Shown here: in pieces, positions 1 to 8,167 of the stretch
Numbering within the stretch: position 1 is the first letter of the stretch
Layout: each line of letters opens with the position of its first letter
Source of the DNA: an uncultured Planctomycetota bacterium
GTDB lineage: Bacteria; Planctomycetota; Phycisphaerae; UBA1845; UTPLA1
Reading direction: 5' to 3'
Assembly (NCBI GenBank): GCA_900696465.1
Contig: CAADGE010000006.1
Span: forward strand, 1-64,000
Length of the DNA stretch: 64,000 bases
The notes under the pieces: model-generated
What the model was told of the DNA's origin: nothing
Seen by the model: only the letters and a program-made list of their open reading frames with translations
Database searches by the model: none
Made by a program: the position numbers and the translations under genes

Positions 1-160
1 GTGGCCACCCAAAACGTCGGCTGCGCGTCCTGCTTTCGTCTGCCCATCGCCATGATCGTCCTCCCTGACACCCGCCTGATGACGCCAACGTTCTACCGTG
101 CGTGTCAAGGACTTTTACCACGGACTGCTAACCCATCCCTTTACCACGGTTCGCTGTCAA

Positions 161-2791
161 TCAGTCGCTCGTCAATTCAAATCGCAGAGTCCGCGCCTTA
201 TGCACGTCCGCAGGCAGGCATCGGGCCTCAATCACGTGCCTTGCGGACTGATACCACCCTTCCGGCGCCGCATCAAAGTCGGAGCGGCTGGTCAGCCGCG
301 GCAGTTGACGACCGTTGTCCACGACCGCTGCGCACTGCGTTCGACCATTCGTGGTCAGACGTACGACTGCGCCACGCTTTTTCGGCGCGCCGGCGTACCG
401 ACCCTTGCCGGGCGAGATACTGAGCGTGACGCCGTCGGCGTCGGAATGCTGCGCGATCCGCGTTGTACGCACCTCACTGTCGAGATATGCATTCGACCAT
501 CCGTCGTCCTCGTACAGCGTGAACTCGCCGCCCCGCTCAGCTTCGAAGACGCGGAGGATCAATTCGTCTCGCGACCTGCGGTCACGACGCTGACCCATCG
601 CATTCATCGTCTGCTCATCCACAGGCATCAGCGGGATAATGGCCCCGGCCTGCGCGTAGAGCGGCAGGGTAAAGAGGTCGTCACGATAAAGCGGAACATC
701 GCGAATCCATTGCCCATCACTGCGGATGCGCTCGTTCGTATGCCAGCAGTACCACGTGCTTTGGGGCAGGTATACGTCGATCGATGTCTTTCCATACTCT
801 GCGACCAGGGCAGCCATCAGCGCTTCGCCGATCATCTTCTGTCCGCCGAGCGCGCGGACCGGCTTGTCATTCTGGAAGTAAAACACCGGCGGTGGAAAGA
901 CCGGCTCGCCCTCACGATGCGCGCGGTGCGCGAGCGAGTACAGGTACGGTATCAACTCATATCGCCGCCGCAGATTCGCCAGATTGCTCGCGAGATCACC
1001 GACCCGGTCCGGCGCGGTCTCGTACTTGTTCTTCGTGTTCGCCGTGTGCGGTCGGACCGGCACGTCGATCGCGCAGGCAGCCGCCAGCCACTGCGTGTAC
1101 AGCTCATTGAGATCGCCGTCGAGACGCTCGCGCTTGAAGCCGCCCACGTCGGCGCCGAAGTAATCTACGCCGGACATCGCCATGTGCATCTGCACGTTGA
1201 AATGCGCCGCGAGACTCGGCATGTTTGAAGCAATGTCGCCGGACCACATCGCCGCGCCGAATCGCTGCACGCCCGACGTCCCGGAGCGAGTCATGACGAA
1301 GGGCCGCTGCTTCTCCTTGTTTCGCTCGTAGCCGCGGTGGATGCTCTCGACCCAGGCGAAGTTGTAATAGTTGTGCACGGCGGCGTGGTCGTTGCCGCCA
1401 TCGGGTAGACCGGCGTACATCGCATTCGCGTCGTAGTCCTCCGGCTCGCCGAGGTCCGTCCAGTGGCCCGCCACGCCGTCGCTGATCAATGGTTGTCGCT
1501 TGCGATCGTGCCAGTCGTCTGTCGCCTCGCGGTTCGTCCAGTCGATCATGCCGCCGTGGCCCCACCAACTCTTGAGAAAGACCGGCTCCCCCTCGGGCGA
1601 CTTCGCAAGATGCCCCTTGCGGGCCAGCCGCTTGTGCTCGGCAAGCCCGCGCGCGACGTAGGACTCCTCAATCAGCATGAGTCGCACTCCCTCGCGCTTG
1701 CGAAGATCGGTCATTTTCTTCCGCGGCTTCGGAAACTTCACCTTGTCCCACGCCAGCCGGCCCATACGCGAGGCCTCTCCGCCTGGGTCGATTCCGCCGA
1801 ACCATTGCAGGTCCAGCACGAAGCCATCAACGGGAAAGTTTTTCTCCCGCAGCGTGCGCAGCTTGTCTTCCATCTCCGCCCAGTCGTCGTAGCCGTACTC
1901 CGACACCCATAGACCAAAGGCTGACTTCGGCGGCACAGGCGGTCGGCCGACGAGTTCCATGTACCGCTTGCGCACTTCTCCGAGCCACTCACCTGCGATG
2001 AGAAAACCGCGCACGCCGCTTCCCGTGGTCGATATCTTCCACGGCCGATCGGTGAAGTCCCATTTCTGCGCAGAAAGGTCATCGAGAAACAAACCACACG
2101 TGGCGCCGAGTTCACCGACCATGTAGAGCATCGGGAACATCGCGTTTCCTACCGCCCCACCGGCGAAGGGCACCATGCGATTGCCAAACTTGCAGCCCGG
2201 CGACCGCACACGGCCGACCCAGTCGCCGTCGGATTCGCCCGGCGCCACGAATTGCGAGCCGAGACCGTAGGCGTGGGTCATCTCCGGCGCGTGGAGTGTG
2301 AAGGCGTTGCCTCCGTCGCCGATCGCTTCGGGGCAGATCGTAGCGCGGTGTTCCCAGGCAGGCGATTCCCCGCAGTTTGAAACGAAAAGCCCCAGGCAGA
2401 GCGTTTCGGCATCAACTTCGATCCGGATCTCGTCGGTGTTGACGGCGTGAAAATTTGTCGATGGATGAACCCGACCATGAACCGGCACGCGGCAGGTATC
2501 GGCGCTTTCCGTCTTTGCTTCCTCAGCCAACTCTCCGCGTGGCGCGACCGGCCTTTCGATTGAATAGTTCGTCGGCCCGGTGAGCTCGGTCGCAACAAGC
2601 ATCGGCGTCGTGCGGATCGGCGTCGCCATTACAGGCATGTCGCCCGTGCCGTATTCGAAGTGAACGAGCGTATCAGACAGGATCGCAACACGCACCCAGC
2701 GGTCCTGCGACTGGAACTCGAGTCGGGGAATCTCACCCGTTGCTGACGTAGCACAGCACGCGACAAGCGCGAGGAGGACAAACGGCCTCAT
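161..2791 (-). CDS. Secreted glycoside hydrolase family 31 (alpha-glucosidase/alpha-xylosidase type)
   Basis: Family 31 enzymes hydrolyse alpha-linked glucosides or xylosides with retention of configuration. The protein is about 876 residues. It opens with a signal peptide (MRPFVLLALVACCATSATG), so it is exported. The (beta/alpha)8 catalytic domain contains GHWTDLGEPEDY near residue 443, whose Asp is the expected nucleophile, and MWSGDIASNM near residue 517, whose Asp is the expected acid/base; GADVGGF follows. The C-terminal part fits the beta-sandwich domains of the family. The open frame runs upstream into tRNA-Leu, so I chose the ATG at 2791, which starts directly at the signal peptide; ATG 2797 and 2821 are alternatives. 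The substrate cannot be told from sequence. It stands alone, with no transporter or regulator beside it. Confidence 0.88.
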   Translation of the reverse strand: MRPFVLLALVACCATSATGEIPRLEFQSQDRWVRVAILSDTLVHFEYGTGDMPVMATPIRTTPMLVATELTGPTNYSIERPVAPRGELAEEAKTESADTCRVPVHGRVHPSTNFHAVNTDEIRIEVDAETLCLGLFVSNCGESPAWEHRATICPEAIGDGGNAFTLHAPEMTHAYGLGSQFVAPGESDGDWVGRVRSPGCKFGNRMVPFAGGAVGNAMFPMLYMVGELGATCGLFLDDLSAQKWDFTDRPWKISTTGSGVRGFLIAGEWLGEVRKRYMELVGRPPVPPKSAFGLWVSEYGYDDWAEMEDKLRTLREKNFPVDGFVLDLQWFGGIDPGGEASRMGRLAWDKVKFPKPRKKMTDLRKREGVRLMLIEESYVARGLAEHKRLARKGHLAKSPEGEPVFLKSWWGHGGMIDWTNREATDDWHDRKRQPLISDGVAGHWTDLGEPEDYDANAMYAGLPDGGNDHAAVHNYYNFAWVESIHRGYERNKEKQRPFVMTRSGTSGVQRFGAAMWSGDIASNMPSLAAHFNVQMHMAMSGVDYFGADVGGFKRERLDGDLNELYTQWLAAACAIDVPVRPHTANTKNKYETAPDRVGDLASNLANLRRRYELIPYLYSLAHRAHREGEPVFPPPVFYFQNDKPVRALGGQKMIGEALMAALVAEYGKTSIDVYLPQSTWYCWHTNERIRSDGQWIRDVPLYRDDLFTLPLYAQAGAIIPLMPVDEQTMNAMGQRRDRRSRDELILRVFEAERGGEFTLYEDDGWSNAYLDSEVRTTRIAQHSDADGVTLSISPGKGRYAGAPKKRGAVVRLTTNGRTQCAAVVDNGRQLPRLTSRSDFDAAPEGWYQSARHVIEARCLPADVHKARTLRFELTSD

Positions 2792-2939
2792 GCACATAAC
2801 CTGTCGCCGCGTCCGAATCATCCCCAACAACGCTACCCCGCGCTCCGGTAATCCCCCGATCTCTTCTCCTTCGATGTCTTCTCCCCATATGACCCGTCGG
2901 ACCCGCCATTTCGACGATTCGACGATTCGACGATTCCAT

Positions 2940-3022
2940 TGGGCGAGGTGGGACTCGAACCCACACGTCCTTTCGGACAAGGGATTTTAAATCCCCAGCG
3001 TCTGCCATTCCGCCACACGCCC
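2940..3022 (-). tRNA. tRNA-Leu (UAA)
   Basis: On the minus strand the sequence folds as a class II tRNA. It has a seven-base anticodon loop TTTAAAA giving anticodon UAA, a short variable arm (GTCC-GAAA-GGAC), a T arm with the TTCGAGT loop, and U8 in place. The acceptor arms are GGGCGTG and CTCGCCC, which pair except for a T-T mismatch at position 6-67. The 3' CCA is not encoded. Confidence 0.93.
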
Positions 3023-3319
3023 GATACGACGAAGCGATCGGACCGACACTCGTCCGCAAAGTACACGCTTGCGACAAAGCGAACGGGCCGCCGCGCGTCC
3101 GCAAGTATACTCCGCTGACGCGCCTTCCGCGACGATACGTTTACAGTGTGCCGAACGGCATGAACATTCTTTGCCCCGCAGTCGACAGAGCCCTGCCGAA
3201 GGGGTAGACTATGCGTCCGACATGGCGCTGGACAACCGGACCGCGGCCGATAAACTGTCGGGTCCGGACAGAAAGGCGCCCGACAAGGCCTTTGTCCCCG
3301 TCTCCTGCGAGGCGGCAGA
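3023..3319. other. Intergenic region between tRNA-Leu and tRNA-Asn, no gene recognised
   Basis: About 300 bases between two divergently oriented tRNA genes. No reading frame with protein-like character is visible. It presumably holds both tRNA promoters, but no clear -35/-10 pair stands out. Confidence 0.5.
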
Positions 3320-3391
3320 TCCCCGATAGCTCAACGGTAGAGCGGCCGGCTGTTAACCGGTAGGTTGTAGGTTCGAATCCTACTCGGGGAG
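3320..3391 (+). tRNA. tRNA-Asn (GUU)
   Basis: The acceptor arms TCCCCGA and TCGGGGA pair perfectly, with discriminator G at 3391. The anticodon stem GCCGG/CCGGT encloses the loop CTGTTAA, giving anticodon GUU. The D arm and the TTCGAAT T-loop are present. No CCA is encoded. An RHS remnant lies about 210 bases downstream. Confidence 0.95.
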
Positions 3392-3489
3392 GTTTACCAT
3401 CCAGTTAAAACCTCTTTGCTCCTTGGTTAACAGCCTGCTGGAGAGTGCACTCGCGCGCTCGGTCGTAAGTCGCGTGGGCGTGACCCTAT

Positions 3490-3518
3490 CCCCCAGAAAC
3501 TGATCCAGGTTCTGGGGG
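3490..3518. repeat. Perfect 9-bp inverted repeat (hairpin)
   Basis: CCCCCAGAA and TTCTGGGGG are separated by 11 bases. No T-run follows on either strand, so it is not a standard intrinsic terminator. It lies between tRNA-Asn and the RHS remnant and could be debris of a mobile or repeat sequence. Confidence 0.5.
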
Positions 3519-3546
3519 GAAGGTCAGGCGGCTCTCTCGATCGGGG

Positions 3547-4060
3547 TCATGGTTCACCCGACGTTTTCAATCCACACTTCCACGGCCACCTCGCCGTAGA
3601 TTTCACCTGCCCTTGACGCGATGGCGGATCATGGCCACCGCTTCCGGGTATCGCTCGGGGTCGTCCCAGTAATACTCCCGCACCAGCGGCATCGCCACGC
3701 TGCACGACGCCACGCCCACGCCCCCGCCGCCGCACTCGTATTCCTGGATCATCTCCAACCCGAAGTACACGTGCCGAATCCTCCTCGGCGGCGGATTGCC
3801 ACCCTGACCGTCTCTCACCTGCCCGGTCGCGGCGTCGACATATTCTATCGTTTCGACGCGCCGCCCCAAGGCGTCGTACACGAACTCCATCTGCACGTTC
3901 TGCTCGGCGATCGGGGTCTGCCCGCCCTGGCCGTCCGGCAGGCCCTGGACGTCGTTCGTGTCCCGCAGGATGAGGACCAGGCGGTTCTCCACGTCGTACT
4001 CGTATTCCTGACCCCTGCCGCAGCCCGGCTTAGTCGGGTCGCAATCGCTGTTCGGATTGA
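3547..4060 (-). pseudogene. Truncated RHS/YD-repeat protein remnant
   Basis: The minus-strand frame contains RHS/YD-repeat signatures: EYEYDVENRLVLI, FVYDALGRRVETIEY, then RHVYFGLEMIQEYE and REYYWDDPERYPEAVAM. These belong to large secreted RHS proteins, normally thousands of residues, but only about 150 residues survive. There is no signal peptide, no long repeat array and no toxin tip. The main frame stops at 3603. A short protein-like tail (EIYGEVAVEVWIENVG) continues in a shifted frame to about 3550, which suggests a frameshift. The upstream end fades out before the divergent arginine deiminase gene. I read it as a decayed fragment rather than a working gene. Its exact limits are uncertain. 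Confidence 0.6.
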
Positions 4061-4159
4061 ACGGTTTACTCGACATTCCATCGGACTGCTTTTGGCAGGC
4101 CGTCGATACGCGGTTAAGATGCCGCACACGGCTTGCGGCCGTGGGAGGATTGCCGGCCT

Positions 4160-5380
4160 GTGAAGTTTCAGATTCTCAACGAGTACGACGCCCTGGAGGT
4201 CGTGCTGGTCCATCGGCCCGGTGAGGAGATCGACCGGCTGACCCATGAGAACATGCGCGCCTTCCTCTTTGAGGATATCCCTTTTCTGGCTCGCATGCAG
4301 GATGAACATGACGAATTCGTGGACGAGATGCGTGACCGGGGCGTCCGCGTGGTGCATCTGCACAAGCTGCTGCGCGAGTTGCTGGAGACGCAGCCGAATA
4401 CACGATCCAAAATCATCGAGCAGGTCTGCACGGCCGAGCAGGCCTCCGGCGTCGCCAGTGATCTAAAGGACACGAGTCGCGTCCCGACGGACCTGCTCCT
4501 GAGCATCCTCTTCCGCGGCATCACCCATGGAGAATACCAGGAACTCGTCGGCCGCGCCGCCGATCCCGGTGCTCACTCGCGACAATTCATCCTTCGGCCG
4601 ATCCCCAATGCCTACTTCAGTCGTGATCCGGCGGTCGTCATCGGTAACTCCGCCATTTCCTGCAAGATGCACTACCTCGAACGCAGCCGGGAGACCATCC
4701 TGGCCCGCGCCGTGCTGGAACACCACCCCGAATTCACAGGCCATCATATCATCTACGGCGGCTCCGACTCGCCACGCGACGACCGACCGTTCACGATCGA
4801 GGGCGGTGATGTGATCGTGCTCAACGAGGAGGCCGTGCTGGTCGGGGCGAGCGAGCGCACGCGCATGGAGACGATCGAGATTCTGGCCACACGCATCTTC
4901 GGCGAAGGTCGCATCCGGCGCTTCTACGCCCTGCCGATTCCCACCGAGCGCACCTTCATGCATCTTGACACCGTCTTCACCATCGTCGACCGCGGCGTGG
5001 TCGTGTGGTTCCCAGGTGTCATGGAGAATCTCAAGTACATCCACCTCTGCACGCCCGACGGCAGCGGCGGTGTGCGCCGTCAGACGGAAGATCGTTCGCT
5101 GACCAAAATCCTCAGCGACGAGTTCGGCCGCGAGGTCACGATCATCCGCACCGGCGGCGGCGACGAGCACTACGCCTCGCGCGAGCAGCGCACCGACGGC
5201 ACCAACATCCTCGCTTTGGCCCCGCGCGTCGCCTGCACCTATGAAAGAAACGCCCGAACGATCATCGCCATGGAGAAGGCCGGGGTGGAGGTCGTCAAAG
5301 TGGTCGGCTCGGAGCTGGTCCGCGGCCTCGGCGGTCCCCGCTGCATGACCATGCCCCTGCGTCGATCCGGCGGCGCGTAA
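4160..5380 (+). CDS. arcA: Arginine deiminase
   Basis: Hydrolyses L-arginine to L-citrulline and ammonia, the first step of the arginine deiminase pathway, in the cytoplasm. At 406 residues it matches the usual family length. The guanidino-modifying signatures are present: FSRDP (Asp), EGGDVIVLNEEAVLVGASERT, HLDTVFTIVD (catalytic His), GGGDEHYASREQ, and the C-terminal GLGGPRCMTMPLRR with the nucleophilic Cys about 11 residues from the end. I chose GTG 4160 because GGAGG lies about 11 bases upstream and the protein then begins VKFQILNEYDALEVVLVHRPG, the normal ADI N-terminus. Ornithine carbamoyltransferase, ornithine aminotransferase and an ATPase lie within 6 kb on the other strand. No carbamate kinase or arginine/ornithine antiporter is seen nearby. 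Confidence 0.95.
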   Translation: MKFQILNEYDALEVVLVHRPGEEIDRLTHENMRAFLFEDIPFLARMQDEHDEFVDEMRDRGVRVVHLHKLLRELLETQPNTRSKIIEQVCTAEQASGVASDLKDTSRVPTDLLLSILFRGITHGEYQELVGRAADPGAHSRQFILRPIPNAYFSRDPAVVIGNSAISCKMHYLERSRETILARAVLEHHPEFTGHHIIYGGSDSPRDDRPFTIEGGDVIVLNEEAVLVGASERTRMETIEILATRIFGEGRIRRFYALPIPTERTFMHLDTVFTIVDRGVVVWFPGVMENLKYIHLCTPDGSGGVRRQTEDRSLTKILSDEFGREVTIIRTGGGDEHYASREQRTDGTNILALAPRVACTYERNARTIIAMEKAGVEVVKVVGSELVRGLGGPRCMTMPLRRSGGA

Positions 5381-5418
5381 AAAAAACAATGCCCGACCGG
5401 ACTCCGCCGATCGGGCAT
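5379..5418 (-). terminator. Intrinsic terminator for the minus-strand lipoprotein gene
   Basis: A 12-bp inverted repeat (5389-5400 with 5407-5418, one mismatch, six-base loop) is followed on the minus strand by TTG and then eight T (complement of 5379-5386). The T-run abuts the arcA stop codon. The hairpin may stop convergent transcription both ways, but the U-tract only fits the minus strand. Confidence 0.8.
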
Positions 5419-5499
5419 GTTTCGCAGGAAAGGAGCGTTGGTAAAGGAGCAGGATATCTGTCACTACGCCGTGCGGACGGCGCGGGTTCGCATCATGTT

Positions 5500-5817
5500 C
5501 TACTTCTGTCGGGCGCCAACGCGGAAGCTGCGAAATTGTCGCTGCGGATTGCTGCGTTCCTGAAATTCGTTGCCGCCGAAATTATCCCGATAATACTCCA
5601 CGAAATACGTCTCTTCCGGGCCTTCGTACTGACCTTCCGTCACCGGCCACGGGCTCCGGGCAATCCGTGTGGCCATCGGTGCGGTCGGCTCCGATCCCAG
5701 CAGCAGGGCCGCCCGGACCGGCGCCACGGGTGGCGGGGCCTTCTTCCCACAACCGGCCCCGACGCACAGCGCTGAAAACAGCGCCAGCCCCGTGAGTCCT
5801 GTCATCAATCTCAGCAT
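5500..5817 (-). CDS. Small predicted lipoprotein of unknown function
   Basis: The 105-residue protein starts MLRLMTGLTGLALFSALCVGAGC. The lipobox VGAGC predicts cleavage and lipidation at Cys23, so it should be membrane-anchored outside the inner membrane. The rest is short and polar, with an aromatic patch (YFVEYYRDNFGG) and no domain I recognise. ATG 5817 follows a strong GGGAGGGAGAG ribosome-binding site. It is transcribed toward arcA and ends at a good terminator. It lies downstream of argF on the same strand, but 320 bases separate them, so it is probably its own unit. Confidence 0.7.
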   Translation of the reverse strand: MLRLMTGLTGLALFSALCVGAGCGKKAPPPVAPVRAALLLGSEPTAPMATRIARSPWPVTEGQYEGPEETYFVEYYRDNFGGNEFQERSNPQRQFRSFRVGARQK

Positions 5818-6139
5818 CTCTCCCTCCCCCACTCGCTCGTTCATGCCGGCATGATGCAAGGGCCGTTCCGCGACCGATGACGGATGCGATACGAAAAAGA
5901 TCGCATCGTCCGCATTCGCGCACCGCGATCGCCAAACCTACCGCCGCCGGTCACTAGCGGCTCGGGCAGAGATTATCCACGTCCGAATCGGCGGACGGTT
6001 TGCAGCGACTGGGTAACGTTTGACAGTTGCGCGCATGGCACCGACCGTTCACGGGCGATGCACGACAGTACCGGCGAAGTTGCACGCCGGCGCATTTGTG
6101 TTGCCATCCGAGCGCCCCCGCTACTTCACGCAAGCCATG
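5818..6139. other. Intergenic region, nothing recognised
   Basis: About 320 bases between argF and the lipoprotein gene. No credible ORF or RNA is seen. It should contain the lipoprotein promoter, but I cannot point to one. Confidence 0.4.
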
Positions 6140-7075
6140 TCACAGCGCTCCGGCCAGATGGAGCATGAGCGCCTTCTGGGCGTGCAGCCGGTTCTCGGCC
6201 TGGTCGAAGATGGCCGAGCCCGGCAGGCGCGTCACGTCGTAGGTGATCTCCTCATTATAGTGGGCGGGCAGACAGTGCAGCACCGTGCAATCCGACTTGG
6301 TGAGGGACATGACCCTGGCATTGACCTGGTAGGGCATGAAGATCTTCTTCCGCGCTTCGGCCTCGGCCTCCTGACCCATGCTGGCCCAGACGTCCGTATA
6401 GATCACGTCCGCCCCGCGCACGCCGGACTCCAGATCGTTCGTCACCGTGATCTCTGCACCGCTCTGCCTGCCGAGCTGGCGGCTCTCCTCCAGCACTGCC
6501 GCATTCGGCTCGTAGCCCTTGGGTGTGACGATCGTGACGTGCATGCCGGTCAGGGCGCCGCCGTACATGAGCGAGTGAGCGACGTTGTTGCCGTCACCGC
6601 AGTAGACGAACCGCTGCCCGGCCAGCCGGCCCCTGCGTTCGATGATCGTTTGCAGATCGGCCAGCGTCTGGCATGGGTGCTCGTGGTCGGACAGGCCGTT
6701 GATTACGGGCACGCGCGAATGCTTCGCCAGGTCTTCGACGATATCGTGGCCGAAGACGCGGGCCATGATCAGATCCGCCATGCGCGACAGCACCATGGCG
6801 ATGTCTTCCGTCGTCTCGCGCTTGCCGAGACTGATGTCCGTCGGGGCGAGATAGATCGCGTGCCCGCCCATCTGGGTCATGCCCGCCTCGAAGGAGACGC
6901 GCGTTCGCAGACTGGGCTTCTGAAAGATCATGGCCAGCGTCTTGCCCGCGAGCTTCTGGCGGAATTCGGCCGGTTGTCTCTTGACCTTCGCGGCGCTGTC
7001 CAGCACGCGGGCCAGTTCCTCCGGGCTCAGGTCCTTGACGTTCACGAAATGACGGCCTGCCATCGATGTCGACAT
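6140..7075 (-). CDS. argF: Ornithine carbamoyltransferase
   Basis: Transfers the carbamoyl group between carbamoyl phosphate and ornithine/citrulline. The 311-residue protein has the carbamoyl-phosphate loop KPSLRTRVSFE, the HPCQ motif (SDHEHPCQTLAD), YCGDGNNVAHSL, and the ornithine-site motif HCLPAH with its Cys. ATG 7075 is preceded by GGAG at about 9 bases; a longer frame upstream lacks family similarity. Sequence does not say whether it works anabolically (argF) or catabolically (arcB). Neighbouring arginine deiminase and ornithine aminotransferase favour citrulline breakdown to ornithine. It is the last of four same-strand genes beginning at 10794. Confidence 0.93.
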   Translation of the reverse strand: MSTSMAGRHFVNVKDLSPEELARVLDSAAKVKRQPAEFRQKLAGKTLAMIFQKPSLRTRVSFEAGMTQMGGHAIYLAPTDISLGKRETTEDIAMVLSRMADLIMARVFGHDIVEDLAKHSRVPVINGLSDHEHPCQTLADLQTIIERRGRLAGQRFVYCGDGNNVAHSLMYGGALTGMHVTIVTPKGYEPNAAVLEESRQLGRQSGAEITVTNDLESGVRGADVIYTDVWASMGQEAEAEARKKIFMPYQVNARVMSLTKSDCTVLHCLPAHYNEEITYDVTRLPGSAIFDQAENRLHAQKALMLHLAGAL

Positions 7076-7216
7076 CTTCTTATGCTCCGATGGAAACCAC
7101 TCCGGTTTCACCGTGGCGATTCTAACGGAAGGTTCGAGTCGTTGGTACACTTCCGGCAGACTGTCGCTTCAAGGAGCTATGAGCATGCTCACTCATGAAG
7201 CTGGACCGCCAACGCG

Positions 7217-8107
7217 CTAACGCGATGTTCGGCGCGTGAACACTGCCGTCTTCGTTGAGTAGCCCCGCCATCGTTGTTGCTGTTGCAGGACAAGGTCCAC
7301 ACCCGTCAACAAACCACCGCTGAGGGCACCCATCACTTCACCTGCCGGTCGCCACGTGCGAATCGCCTTTCCCAGGAAGCGTGAGAACATGCGCCAGTGG
7401 AGAGACAGGAGTCGATAACCCACGCCGCCGCTGCCGACCTGCCCGTTGGAAACTAAGAAGACCGGACGGACCTCGGCGAGCGTGAAACCCAGTGGCGCAA
7501 GCGTGCGCTCATACTCCTCCAGGGTGTGGTACGCCTGATGGGCATCGGCGGGCAGCTTCTGATCAGGAAAATTATCCGAAACGACCAGCCGACCGCCCGG
7601 GCGCACAGCGCGGCCGCAGTATCGCAGAGCTTCGAGGAACAAATCATCCTCCACGATGTGGTAGAGCATGTCCATTGCGGATACCCAGTCGTATGGGTCG
7701 CCTTCACTACCGGCCGACGAATGCTCGATCTCGTCAGGAAGCCCACGGGTGATATCACAAACGGAAAAACGATATGACGGAAAAGCCGCGCGAGCCCGAT
7801 CGACGGCAGTCGGCGAGATGTCCACACCTGCTACTTCACGGATGCCCAGCTCACGGTAGAGGCCGATGTAGAAGGCGGAACCAAGGCCGACATCAAGCAC
7901 GCGTGCGTCCGGTTGCAAGCCGTGCCGTCGCGTGAGCGCGAGAAAGTGGTGTCGCCGCAGGCGATAGATCCAGCGGTTGTACGATTCCCCGAGGCCGATG
8001 TAGCCGACACGCTCGTAGTGACCGAGGGTGTCATGGCGCTCGTGCCACTCCGCAGCGGTGGAAGGTGAAACGGTCTCGGTCCCGGATGCGTGTGATCGTT
8101 CCGCCAC
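7217..8107 (-). CDS. Class I SAM-dependent methyltransferase
   Basis: The 296-residue protein carries the Rossmann-fold SAM motif VLDVGLGSAFYIGL near residues 70-83, the acidic motif II (VAGVDISPTAV) and the post-motif segment AMDMLYHIVEDD, then VRPGGRLVVSDNF. This is the methyltransferase 11/25 type and is probably cytoplasmic. The substrate is unknown. It sits between the cyclic-diphosphoglycerate-synthetase-like gene (60 bases upstream) and argF (about 140 bases downstream) on the same strand, so it may be co-transcribed with the arginine genes. Nothing in it points to an amino-acid substrate. Confidence 0.8.
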   Translation of the reverse strand: MAERSHASGTETVSPSTAAEWHERHDTLGHYERVGYIGLGESYNRWIYRLRRHHFLALTRRHGLQPDARVLDVGLGSAFYIGLYRELGIREVAGVDISPTAVDRARAAFPSYRFSVCDITRGLPDEIEHSSAGSEGDPYDWVSAMDMLYHIVEDDLFLEALRYCGRAVRPGGRLVVSDNFPDQKLPADAHQAYHTLEEYERTLAPLGFTLAEVRPVFLVSNGQVGSGGVGYRLLSLHWRMFSRFLGKAIRTWRPAGEVMGALSGGLLTGVDLVLQQQQRWRGYSTKTAVFTRRTSR

Positions 8108-8167
8108 GGATGGAATGATACCGCGAGAGGTGTCGTTCGCGTGCTCGATTGTTGGGCAATGCTCGCA

